Source of the DNA: Mucilaginibacter sp.
Lineage (GTDB): Bacteria; Bacteroidota; Bacteroidia; Sphingobacteriales; Sphingobacteriaceae
DNA: 7,611 nt
Reading direction: 5' to 3'
NCBI GenBank assembly: GCA_025934475.1
Contig: JAICXZ010000135.1
Coordinates: 1 to 7,611, forward strand
Shown here: one piece after another, positions 1 through 6,752 of the stretch
Layout: each line of letters opens with the position of its first letter
How positions within the stretch are numbered: position 1 is the stretch's first letter
The notes under the pieces: model-generated
The model's input: the letters and a program-made list of their open reading frames with translations, nothing else
Databases searched by the model: none
What the model was told of the DNA's origin: nothing
Translations under genes and position numbers: made by a program

Positions 1-552
1 GATGGCATTGCAACGTATCCCCTTTTGAGCATAGTCGTACCCGATATTTTTGGTGAGGCCAATAATTGCGTGTTTGGATGCAGTGTAAGCACAACCAGCC
101 CTTCCACCGAACAGTCCGCCAACAGAGGCTATATTGATAATGATGCCGCCATTTTTCTGAAGGAATAATTTGATGGCTCTTCGGCTGGCAAAGAATGCTG
201 CATTCAAGTTTACGCCCATCACCTTTTCCCATAATTCATTCGTTACGTCCTCAACCGGCGTAAAATTGTCCATAATGCCTGCGTTGTTAACTAATATATC
301 GAGGGTGCCATACTTTTGAATCGCAAAATCGAAAAGCATGTCCACATCTGCGTCCCTGGATATGTCGGCTGCAAAACAGTAAGCATCGCCACCCTTCGAT
401 TTAATGTCTTTAGCAACAGCTTCGATATTGATCTGGTGAATATCGCCCAGGATTACTTTTGCGCCCTGCGCGGCAAATAAACCCGCAATAGCTTTACCTA
501 TTCCCGAGCCGGCCCCTGTAACAATGGCTACTTTGCCTGATAGTGTTTTCAT
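1..552 (-). CDS. SDR-family NAD(P)-dependent oxidoreductase, 3' end cut by window edge
   Basis: Short-chain dehydrogenase/reductase of the classical type. 184 codons are visible from ATG 552-550; the C-terminal third lies beyond position 1. The Rossmann dinucleotide motif TGAGSGIG is at residues 12-19, and an Asp at 37 closes the second beta strand, which usually favours NAD over NADP. Further marks are NNAG at 89-92 and the full catalytic tetrad: Asn115, Ser143, Tyr156 and Lys160 (YTASK). Family members run about 245-260 aa, so roughly 65-75 residues are missing. The substrate cannot be told; the substrate-binding C-terminal part is absent, and 3-oxoacyl-ACP reductase, glucose dehydrogenase or acetoin-type reductases all share these motifs. 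It starts 22 bp after the flavodoxin-like gene on the same strand and is probably the third gene of the ppsA operon. No Shine-Dalgarno sequence precedes the start, as at the neighbouring genes. Confidence 0.93.
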   Translation of the reverse strand, partial: MKTLSGKVAIVTGAGSGIGKAIAGLFAAQGAKVILGDIHQINIEAVAKDIKSKGGDAYCFAADISRDADVDMLFDFAIQKYGTLDILVNNAGIMDNFTPVEDVTNELWEKVMGVNLNAAFFASRRAIKLFLQKNGGIIINIASVGGLFGGRAGCAYTASKHAIIGLTKNIGYDYAQKGIRCNAI

Positions 553-574
553 CTTAAATTTGTTTGGTGCATCA

Positions 575-1099
575 TTACTGTAAAATCTCGGCATTTGAAT
601 ACCGCAATGCCCGTTTGATTAACCGGTTGACATGTTCGCGCTTCACTCCGTCGAAACCTAGTACCATCATCTGCTTTTTCGCTGGATCCCTCTCCCAAAT
701 GGCTCCAAATTTTAATAGCATTCTGTCGAACCAGGAAAGCTGGCTGATGACCACGCGACCAGGCAAAAAAAAGGCTTCCATCCTTTTCAGCAGCCCCGTA
801 GGCACATTTTTTTTCAAAATGATTTCCTGCATCCGATTATTACCGCTGGTTGACCCGCAAACAACAAACAGGAAAACTTTTTTATGCTGAAGATTCGACT
901 GATTATTAAGCAGCCAGTTCTTCATGAGCAGTTTACCTACATAAACAGGACTGCCGACCATCACATAATCATATTCTGCTAAGCCTTCTGCCGGCTGACT
1001 GTCGATATCGATGATGGGGAGATAAAGCGCTTCGGCCAGCCACGAGGCATATTGTGCCGTTGAGCCGTATTTTCCTTTATAGATCACTACTCCTTTCAT
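575..1099 (-). CDS. Flavodoxin-domain protein, HemG-like
   Basis: 174-aa predicted cytosolic flavodoxin-fold protein that probably binds FMN. The N-terminus MKGVVIYKGKYGSTAQYA fits a first beta strand plus phosphate-binding loop (residues about 8-15). GSPVYVGK at 49-56 and CGSTSG at 81-86 fit the other flavin-contacting loops. The segment WFDRMLLK at 123-130 resembles the W-Y-D-R-F-M-I-K stretch I recall from Escherichia coli HemG, the flavodoxin-like protoporphyrinogen oxidase (181 aa), and the length is close. The overall similarity looks distant, so HemG activity is not claimed; a general flavodoxin-type electron carrier or quinone-linked oxidoreductase is equally possible. It starts 11 bp after the ppsA stop and lies 22 bp before the SDR gene, pointing to one transcript. 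Two 8-base homopolymer runs (about 767-774 and 807-814) lie inside the gene, but the reading frame is intact. Confidence 0.85.
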   Translation of the reverse strand: MKGVVIYKGKYGSTAQYASWLAEALYLPIIDIDSQPAEGLAEYDYVMVGSPVYVGKLLMKNWLLNNQSNLQHKKVFLFVVCGSTSGNNRMQEIILKKNVPTGLLKRMEAFFLPGRVVISQLSWFDRMLLKFGAIWERDPAKKQMMVLGFDGVKREHVNRLIKRALRYSNAEILQ

Positions 1100-1110
1100 G
1101 CTGTTAAAAT

Positions 1111-3540
1111 TTACATAACAAGGCTTTTGAGGCCTTTTAGTTCATTTTCAATTTCGGTCTGTCTTTCGTTTTTAAGGACATCGTTGATGTTATTGATTCC
1201 CGCAATCAGCGCGTCCGGATTGAAAGCAATACTATCAATACCGGCTTCAACCAGCATCCTGGTAAATTCCCTGGAGTCGCTCGGAGCCTGGCCACATAAG
1301 CCAACCTTTTTGTGTAATCTCCTGGCTTTTTCAATCATGGTAACGATCAAATGTTTACTGGCATCGTTCTGCTCATCAAACTGGTCGGCAATCAGTGACG
1401 AATCGCGGTCAATACCTAGCGTCAACTGGGTAAGGTCATTGGAACCGATAGAAAATCCGTCAAATATTTTTGCAAATTCTTCTGCCAGGATCACATTGCT
1501 GGGTATCTCGGCCATTACGAATATCTCAAGACCATTTTCGCCGCGCTTTAAACCAAACTCTTCCATTTGAGACATCACTTTTTTACCTTCATCCACCGTG
1601 CGGCAGAAAGGGATCATCAGTTTTACATTAGTAAGCCCCATCTCATCCCGTACAACTTTCATTGCCTCACACTCCAGTTTGAATCCATCGCGATACCTGG
1701 GGTTATAATATCTTGAAGCACCTCTGAATCCGATCATCGGATTTTGCTCTTTAGGCTCAAAATTTTTCCCGCCTATCAGTCCGGCATACTCATTCGTTTT
1801 AAAGTCGCTCATGCGAACAATCACCTCCTTTGGATAAAATGCCGCGGCAATTGTGGCTACGCCCTGGGACAGTTTATCGATAAAATATTCTTCTTTATGG
1901 GCGTAATTTCTGGTGAGGTTGGCGATTTCTACCCGTTCGGATTCATCTGTCAGGTTATCAAAATTTATTAATGCAAGCGGATGCACCTTTACATAATTGC
2001 TAATGATAAACTCCATGCGCATTAATCCAACGCCGTAGTTTGGATAACGCGCCAGCTCAAAAGCCTGGTCGGGTTCACCAATGATCAATTGTGGCTTCAC
2101 GATCTCGGGCAATTGTATGCTGCTCGCATCTGTTGTTGACTCTTCCCACAGGCACCTGCCACGATAAACAACGCCATTTTTGCCTTCGGCGCAGCTTAGT
2201 GTTATTAATTCTCCATCTTTAATGGCCTGGGTTGCATTTTCAGTGCCCACAATAGCTACCGCGCCCAATTCGCGCGCTATTATAGCGGCATGGCTGGTAC
2301 GACCGCCCTTGTTGGTCACTATTCCCGCTACTTTCTTCATAATCGGGTCCCAGTCTGGGCTGGTAATATCGGTTACAAGTATGTCTCCTTCACGCAGTTT
2401 ATCCGCCTCTGCTGGTGAAGCCAGCAAACGAGCAATGCCGCTGGCGATCTTATTGCCAATTGCTTCACCGGTGGTAATAGTTTCTCCCTTTTCTCTGAGT
2501 TTATAAGAAGTTATTTCAATAGATCTTTCGCGGCTATGAACGGTTTCCGGGCGTGCCTGTATAATATACAGTTGGTGATTTACCCCATCCTTTGCCCATT
2601 CAAAATCCATCGGCTTTTGATAGTGTTCCTCAATGATCAGCCCCCATTTAGCCAGTTTTTCAACTTCTTTATCATTCAGCACAAAACGATCGCGCATTTC
2701 CCGCGGCGTATCTTTGTTGACGGTAGTGTTTACATCATCGTCCGCATCAGCATAAACCATCATTTTATTCTTAGTTCCAAGGTTCTTTTGCAGGATGGCT
2801 TTTTTGCCAATACGTAGCGAAGGCTTAAATACCAGGAACTCATCCGGCGTCACCGTCCCCTGTACAATATTTTCGCCGAGGCCCCAAACACCGGCTATAT
2901 GCACCGCGTCTCTAAAGCCCGACTCGGGCTCAAGCGTAAAGCCCACTCCGGAGCAACCAGGGTCTGCACGGACCATTTGTTGAACACCAACGGAAAGAAA
3001 AACCTTATCGTGTGCAAAACCCTTATCCTCGCGGTACTTGATGGCGCGATCGGTAAAAAGAGATGCATAACATTTTCTGACAGCATAAAGCAAGGCCATA
3101 TGTCCCTGCACATTTAGGTACGATTCATGCTGTCCTGCAAAGCTCGCATCCGGCAAATCTTCTGCGGTCGCGCTACTCCTGACAGCGACTTGCTGGTCGG
3201 CAATGTCAAAAAGGTAATCGTAGGCATCGGTTATAGCAAAAGCCAGTGTTGAAGGCATATGCGCTTCCATAATGAGCTTGCGGGCCTGCGCACCTGTCTC
3301 GCTAAGGTTCGAAAAATCTTTTCGATCAAGCTCGCTCAGCAATGTTGAAAGCTGATCGCCCAATTTATTCTCATCAATGAAGTACCGGTAAGCCGAAGCA
3401 GTGATCGCAAAACCGTTTGGAATAAGCAACCCCTTTTCTGTAAGATGGCTGTACATTTCGCCCAGCGAGGCATTTTTACCTCCAACTTCGGCCAGGTCAT
3501 TAATACCGATCTGTTCAAAGTTTCTAATAAACTTTTCCAT
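1111..3540 (-). CDS. ppsA: Phosphoenolpyruvate synthase (pyruvate, water dikinase)
   Basis: Makes phosphoenolpyruvate from pyruvate, ATP and water, giving AMP and phosphate: the entry step of gluconeogenesis from three-carbon acids. With the start at 3540 it is 809 aa, close to E. coli PpsA (792 aa). Domains in order: an N-terminal ATP-grasp nucleotide-binding part (GGKNASLGEMY near residue 20, VRSSATAEDLPDASFAGQH near 120), the swivelling phosphohistidine domain with GGRTSHAAIIARE (His about 417) and a C-terminal PEP-binding TIM barrel with GLCGQAPSD (Cys about 749). These match E. coli His421 and Cys751 in position and context. The frame is open to ATG 3642, but that would run through the operator array, and ATG 3561-3559 touches the -7 box; MEKFIRNFEQIG at 3540 fits the family start. 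First gene of a leftward operon, divergent from the beta-CASP gene and probably controlled by the shared operators. Confidence 0.96.
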   Translation of the reverse strand: MEKFIRNFEQIGINDLAEVGGKNASLGEMYSHLTEKGLLIPNGFAITASAYRYFIDENKLGDQLSTLLSELDRKDFSNLSETGAQARKLIMEAHMPSTLAFAITDAYDYLFDIADQQVAVRSSATAEDLPDASFAGQHESYLNVQGHMALLYAVRKCYASLFTDRAIKYREDKGFAHDKVFLSVGVQQMVRADPGCSGVGFTLEPESGFRDAVHIAGVWGLGENIVQGTVTPDEFLVFKPSLRIGKKAILQKNLGTKNKMMVYADADDDVNTTVNKDTPREMRDRFVLNDKEVEKLAKWGLIIEEHYQKPMDFEWAKDGVNHQLYIIQARPETVHSRERSIEITSYKLREKGETITTGEAIGNKIASGIARLLASPAEADKLREGDILVTDITSPDWDPIMKKVAGIVTNKGGRTSHAAIIARELGAVAIVGTENATQAIKDGELITLSCAEGKNGVVYRGRCLWEESTTDASSIQLPEIVKPQLIIGEPDQAFELARYPNYGVGLMRMEFIISNYVKVHPLALINFDNLTDESERVEIANLTRNYAHKEEYFIDKLSQGVATIAAAFYPKEVIVRMSDFKTNEYAGLIGGKNFEPKEQNPMIGFRGASRYYNPRYRDGFKLECEAMKVVRDEMGLTNVKLMIPFCRTVDEGKKVMSQMEEFGLKRGENGLEIFVMAEIPSNVILAEEFAKIFDGFSIGSNDLTQLTLGIDRDSSLIADQFDEQNDASKHLIVTMIEKARRLHKKVGLCGQAPSDSREFTRMLVEAGIDSIAFNPDALIAGINNINDVLKNERQTEIENELKGLKSLVM

Positions 3541-3561
3541 AACGATGCTATGATTTTTCAT

Positions 3562-3569
3562 CAAAACTA
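3562..3569 (-). promoter_or_regulatory. Promoter -7 box of ppsA (TAGTTTTG)
   Basis: Read on the minus strand this is TAGTTTTG, a perfect match to the Bacteroidota -7 consensus TAnnTTTG. No TTG or TTTG is found 19-20 bp upstream, so the promoter probably depends on an activator. Transcription would begin near 3559, leaving a leader of about 19 nt before ATG 3540. The last G is 36.5 bp from the centre of one Crp/Fnr-like site and 58.5 bp from the next. Confidence 0.65.
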
Positions 3570-3590
3570 CTGCGGGGCAGAGCTCCGTGT

Positions 3591-3606
3591 GGTGACGCAA
3601 GTCAAA
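3591..3606. promoter_or_regulatory. Crp/Fnr-like operator A (ppsA-proximal)
   Basis: The sequence GGTGACGCAAGTCAAA has a TGA-N6-TCA core centred at 3598.5. Read on the minus strand it gives TTGACTTGCGTCA, which matches 11 of 13 bases of the proximal site before the universal stress gene (TTGACAGGCGTCA). Its centre is 36.5 bp from the last G of the ppsA -7 box, about -40 relative to the likely start, a class II activator position. Confidence 0.6.
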
Positions 3607-3612
3607 TGCGGT

Positions 3613-3628
3613 TGTGACAGATATCACA
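3613..3628. promoter_or_regulatory. Crp-like operator B, shared central site
   Basis: TGTGACAGATATCACA is a perfect TGTGA-N6-TCACA palindrome, the classical recognition sequence of E. coli CRP. Its centre at 3620.5 is exactly midway between the two divergent -7 boxes, 58.5 bp from the last G of each. That places it near -61.5 for both promoters, the standard class I activation position. The regulator is unknown; many Crp/Fnr-family proteins (cAMP-, redox-, NO- or oxygen-sensing) recognise related sequences. Confidence 0.75.
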
Positions 3629-3634
3629 TTTAAC

Positions 3635-3650
3635 CATGTCACCGGTCATT
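3635..3650. promoter_or_regulatory. Crp/Fnr-like operator C (beta-CASP-proximal), degenerate
   Basis: CATGTCACCGGTCATT is centred at 3642.5. It has the half-site TCA and a degenerate left half (TGT instead of TGA), with symmetric arms ATGxC and GxCAT. It agrees with the proximal universal-stress site in 10 of 16 bases. Alone it would be a weak call. It is supported by lying exactly 22 bp from operator B and 36.5 bp from the last G of the rightward -7 box. Confidence 0.5.
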
Positions 3651-3671
3651 AGCAGGCTTTCGGCGGTTCGC

Positions 3672-3679
3672 TAATCTTG
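3672..3679 (+). promoter_or_regulatory. Promoter -7 box of the beta-CASP/pfkB operon (TAATCTTG)
   Basis: TAATCTTG differs from TAnnTTTG at one base. A weak -33 candidate, TTAG at 3649-3652, lies 19 bp upstream. Transcription would start near 3682, giving a leader of about 32 nt before ATG 3714. Its distance to operators B and C mirrors that of the ppsA box exactly, which is the main reason to believe it. Confidence 0.55.
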
Positions 3680-3713
3680 TTATATGAAAAAGACCATAAT
3701 CAACTGTTAATTA

Positions 3714-5177
3714 ATGGATCAGCATTTCGATACAGAGTCAACAGGCGAACGATCAGTATATCTCGAATCGTTAGGTGCAGCCGAAACCGTAACCGGTTCC
3801 AAGCATCTGCTAATAACACCTGGATACAACCTGATGATTGATTGTGGTTTATTTCAGGGTATTAAATACCTGCGCGAAAAAAACTGGGAACCTTTGCCGC
3901 TCAAACCGTCTTCCATAGATGCTATTATCCTGACGCATGCACATCTTGATCACTGCGGTTATATTCCTTTGTTGGTAAAAAGCGGGTTTAGCGGCCTCAT
4001 ATTTATGAGTAAACCAACACGCGATCTTGCAGAACTGATCCTGCGCGACAGCGCAAAACTCCAGGAAGAGGACGCATGGAAAGCCAACAAGCATGGTTAT
4101 ACCAAACACAGCCCAGCTAAACCTTTATACGATACCACTGACGTGGAAGCAGCTTTGCCTCATTTCAAAACAATCGAAGTAAACTCTGAGTTCGAGCTTA
4201 GCAAGAATATATCATTTAGGTTTTATCTCGCAGGGCATATACCGGGCGCTTGTTCAATTGAGGTAAGTTGTTACGGCAAAAAGATTTTGTTTTCGGGCGA
4301 CATTGGGCGATATCGATCTGAATTGCTGCCTCCTCCTGAGCATCCTGGTCATGCTGATTTTGTAATAATGGAATCGACCTATGGCGACAGGCTACATGAA
4401 AAGGGGGATGTAGGCCAGAGGCTGGCGTTGGTGATCAATGACACTATTTTAAACGGCGGCAACGTATTGGTGCCGTGCTTTGCGGTTGGCCGCGCCCAGG
4501 AAATCATTCATTTGATATACAAACTGAAACAGCAGAAGGCGATTCCACCCATGGTACCGGTGTATCTGGATAGCCCTATGGCTTCATCGGCGGATAAGGC
4601 ACTGCTAAAGTATCCGGAATGGCTTACTATATCCAAAGAAGAATGTGCGCGCATGTTCAGCGGTATCACTGTCAACCAGGATTATAACGGGACACAGGAG
4701 ATAATTAAACAAAAGGGCGCCAAAATCATATTGGCGGCCAGTGGCATGCTAACGGGCGGCCGCGTGCTGGAATACCTGAAACATTACTTGGGCGATTCAC
4801 GAAATTCCATCCTGATAATCGGCTTCCAGGCTGCGGGCACAAGGGGACGCGCATTATTGAATGGCGCGTATGAGTTGAAAATACATGGTCAGTACTATGA
4901 GACGCGGGCCAGCATAAAAGAGATAGGCGAATTATCTGCGCACGCTGATCAATCGGAATTGCTCAGCTGGTTAAAGAAATTCGAAACCATCCCAAAACGA
5001 ATCTATCTTGTCCATGGCGAGCCTGCGGCGCAGGATACGCTGCGCTTAAAGATCAAAGACGAACTGGGCCGCACAGCTAAAATATTAAGAGAGGACCACA
5101 AAGAATTCCTCTTTTCATTAGATGAGGACAATTTTCAATCGATAATTGATGGCAGCGATCATTACCATAACATTTAA
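3714..5177 (+). CDS. Beta-CASP metallo-beta-lactamase-fold RNA-processing nuclease
   Basis: 487-aa cytosolic protein of the bacterial CPSF-like beta-CASP family (the group that includes Thermus TTHA0252), probably a zinc-dependent ribonuclease. The metallo-beta-lactamase part has motif 2 HAHLDH at residues 75-80, AGHIPGA with His175 and FSGDIGR with Asp196. The inserted beta-CASP part has motif A Glu220 (ESTYGD), PCFAVGRAQE near 254-263, DSPMA near 286-290 and ASGMLTGGR near 342-350. Motif B is His410 (LSAHAD) and motif C is His434 (VHGEP). All metal ligands appear present, so it should be active. No KH or other extra RNA-binding domain is visible, unlike archaeal CPSF proteins. It is the first gene of a rightward operon, has no Shine-Dalgarno sequence, and its 3' end overlaps pfkB by 29 bp. 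Its RNA targets are unknown. Confidence 0.93.
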   Translation: MDQHFDTESTGERSVYLESLGAAETVTGSKHLLITPGYNLMIDCGLFQGIKYLREKNWEPLPLKPSSIDAIILTHAHLDHCGYIPLLVKSGFSGLIFMSKPTRDLAELILRDSAKLQEEDAWKANKHGYTKHSPAKPLYDTTDVEAALPHFKTIEVNSEFELSKNISFRFYLAGHIPGACSIEVSCYGKKILFSGDIGRYRSELLPPPEHPGHADFVIMESTYGDRLHEKGDVGQRLALVINDTILNGGNVLVPCFAVGRAQEIIHLIYKLKQQKAIPPMVPVYLDSPMASSADKALLKYPEWLTISKEECARMFSGITVNQDYNGTQEIIKQKGAKIILAASGMLTGGRVLEYLKHYLGDSRNSILIIGFQAAGTRGRALLNGAYELKIHGQYYETRASIKEIGELSAHADQSELLSWLKKFETIPKRIYLVHGEPAAQDTLRLKIKDELGRTAKILREDHKEFLFSLDEDNFQSIIDGSDHYHNI

Positions 5178-6105
5178 CCCTGCGCTGGATAAAAGTGTGA
5201 CTGTGCCTGAACTTATCAGCGAGAAAAAGCTGAAATGTTCGGAACCAGTTTATGAACCCGGAGGAGGAGGCATTAACGTTGCCAGGGTTTTAAAGAATCT
5301 CGGATGTGAACCGACAGCGATTTACCTTGCAGGTGGGTTCGTTGGTGAAAAGATCGGCGAGCTACTTACCAGTGATGGGATATGCTCGCAATGTATTAAT
5401 ATTACTGGCAACAGTCGGGAAAACTTAATTGTTGCCGACCTGGCGTCAAACAGGCAATACCTGTTTGATATGCCCGGGCCCGTAATAAAACCCGCTGAAT
5501 GGCGAGGTTGTCTCAATGCCGTTGTGCTTTCGGAGGATGTGCAATTTATTGTTGTGAGCGGCAGTATACCAGCCGGCCTTCCCGATGATATTTTTAGGCG
5601 GCTTGCGTTTATCGCTGCGAAGAAGCGAGCAAGACTTATCGTCGACACGTCGGGCAAACCGCTGCGGCAGGCCTTTGACGCAGGCGTCTATATGATAAAA
5701 CCTAATTTAAAAGAACTGGCGTCACTTGCCGGCATCGGGAATGTTTCGCCAATAACAGCCGCAACGGTAGCAAAAAGATTGATCGCCGGGGGCAAATGTA
5801 AAGTGATTGTTGTATCGATGGGCTCCAGTGGCGCTTTGCTTGTAACAGGTGAGGCAATCTTCGAAATACCTCAACCCTCAGTTGAAGTCAAAAGTACAGT
5901 TGGCGCAGGCGACAGTCTGGTGGCCGGAATAGTTTACGGTTTAACCCAGAACTATAGTTTACCGGAGACCGTTCGGTTTGCCGTAGCCTGCGGCAGTGCT
6001 GCTACATTAAATCCAGGAACACAACTCTGCAATAAAGCTGATGCTGAACGGATATATAAGATTATGCGTCAAACAGCTATTACCCAATCTTTGAATTTAT
6101 CATGA
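5149..6105 (+). CDS. pfkB: PfkB-type 6-phosphofructokinase (Pfk-2)
   Basis: 318-aa ribokinase-fold sugar kinase that phosphorylates fructose 6-phosphate with ATP to fructose 1,6-bisphosphate. It tracks E. coli PfkB closely throughout: FNPALDKSV near 9-17, EKKLKC at 25-30, EPGGGGINVAR at 36-46, YLFDMPG near 104-110, VSGSIPAG near 136-143, IKPNLKEL at 183-190, STVGAGDS at 249-256 and CGSAATLNPGTQLC near 281-294. The catalytic base is Asp255 (Asp256 in E. coli). The CGSAATLN..T.LC ending and the tetraglycine block favour Pfk-2 over 1-phosphofructokinase or tagatose kinases, which are the close alternatives. ATG 5149 is preferred over the adjacent TTG at 5146. The gene begins inside the beta-CASP frame (29-bp overlap) and its stop overlaps the next gene as ATGA, so translation is probably coupled along the operon. 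Confidence 0.93.
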   Translation: MAAIITITFNPALDKSVTVPELISEKKLKCSEPVYEPGGGGINVARVLKNLGCEPTAIYLAGGFVGEKIGELLTSDGICSQCINITGNSRENLIVADLASNRQYLFDMPGPVIKPAEWRGCLNAVVLSEDVQFIVVSGSIPAGLPDDIFRRLAFIAAKKRARLIVDTSGKPLRQAFDAGVYMIKPNLKELASLAGIGNVSPITAATVAKRLIAGGKCKVIVVSMGSSGALLVTGEAIFEIPQPSVEVKSTVGAGDSLVAGIVYGLTQNYSLPETVRFAVACGSAATLNPGTQLCNKADAERIYKIMRQTAITQSLNLS

Positions 6106-6752
6106 AGGGCACGAAAATATTTGATTTTGGATTTATAGCTGCGGTGGTCGCATTTATTGCTGCTGCAGGTTACGTAGTGGTTCAGCTATTGCAAGTGCTT
6201 CATGTTACCGTCTATCCGCTCGATGCTATTCTTATCTATGCTTTTTCTTTAATAATCTCGTTGCCTTTTTTGCTTGCCATACTCGCGTTGCATTATACAA
6301 TTCCTCCCGAAAGGCAGCTTTGGAGCCATGCTGCCTTGCTCCTGGCACTGATATACGCCACCTACGTTATATTAATGTACTCGGTACAACTAGCTACCGT
6401 GATACCAGATTCGCTGCGTGATAAAAGACAAACGGTGCTCACCGTAACGCCTCACTCTTTTTTTTGGACCCTGGATGCGCTTGGATATATATGCATGGGG
6501 ATTTCCACCTTATTTGCAGCCCTTGCTCTTCAAAAAGATCGCAGACACAAGTGGCTTAGGATATTTATGCTGGCTAATGCCTCAACCGTCCCCCTTATTT
6601 CAGTAGCTTATTTTTATCCGCATTATTCGGTGATTGTCTTATATATCGGCTCTCCCTGGGCAATTACTGCCCCTGGCTCGATGCTGTCTCTTGCCTCCTA
6701 CTTCAAAAAGCAAAAATTTGAGGCTGTCAACTTTCAGCCTGGCCTTCATTAA
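6102..6752 (+). CDS. Six-helix integral membrane protein of unknown function
   Basis: 216 aa, not recognised. About six hydrophobic segments are visible: roughly 10-33, 39-63, 76-99, 119-143, 152-172 and 175-200. There is a short basic N-terminus (MKGTK) without a cleavable signal peptide, and a polar tail from about 201. A polar loop at about 101-118 (PDSLRDKRQT) and a basic stretch QKDRRHK at 144-150 suggest inside/outside orientation by the positive-inside rule. No cofactor or catalytic motif is obvious; several His and Tyr residues lie in or near helices (HYT, PHYS). The ATG overlaps the pfkB stop (ATGA), so it is almost certainly the third gene of this operon. Its last 26 bp overlap the 3' end of the convergent response regulator. 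A role in sensing or membrane stress would be a guess. Confidence 0.85.
   Translation: MKGTKIFDFGFIAAVVAFIAAAGYVVVQLLQVLHVTVYPLDAILIYAFSLIISLPFLLAILALHYTIPPERQLWSHAALLLALIYATYVILMYSVQLATVIPDSLRDKRQTVLTVTPHSFFWTLDALGYICMGISTLFAALALQKDRRHKWLRIFMLANASTVPLISVAYFYPHYSVIVLYIGSPWAITAPGSMLSLASYFKKQKFEAVNFQPGLH
6701..6740 (-). terminator. Weak hairpin terminator of the response regulator
   Basis: On the minus strand AGGCTG (6740-6735) pairs perfectly with CAGCCT (6726-6721), giving a 6-bp stem with an 8-nt loop. The regulator's stop codon (6729-6727) lies in the loop. A CAAA linker and then T5-GC-T5 follow. The short stem and offset U-tract make it a weak intrinsic terminator. It lies wholly within the coding end of the membrane protein. 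Confidence 0.45.

Noticed and set aside
564..890. 108-codon plus-strand frame opposite the flavodoxin-like gene
   Set aside because: Antisense to an intact flavodoxin-fold gene, low-complexity translation, no promoter or partner.
1127..1570. 147-codon open frame on the plus strand, opposite the 3' part of ppsA
   Set aside because: It lies wholly antisense to a confidently identified catalytic domain, has no family-like sequence, and is best seen as a reading-frame shadow.
2180..2506. 108-codon plus-strand frame opposite the phosphohistidine domain of ppsA
   Set aside because: The translation is an Ala/Ser/Pro-rich shadow of conserved Gly/Ala-rich ppsA codons, with no recognisable motif.
3849..4109. 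86-codon minus-strand frame within the beta-CASP gene
   Set aside because: It overlaps the zinc-binding HAHLDH region, whose sense frame is clearly the real one.
5146..5148. TTG as the pfkB start
   Set aside because: An ATG follows immediately in frame at 5149, and TTG adds only one residue.
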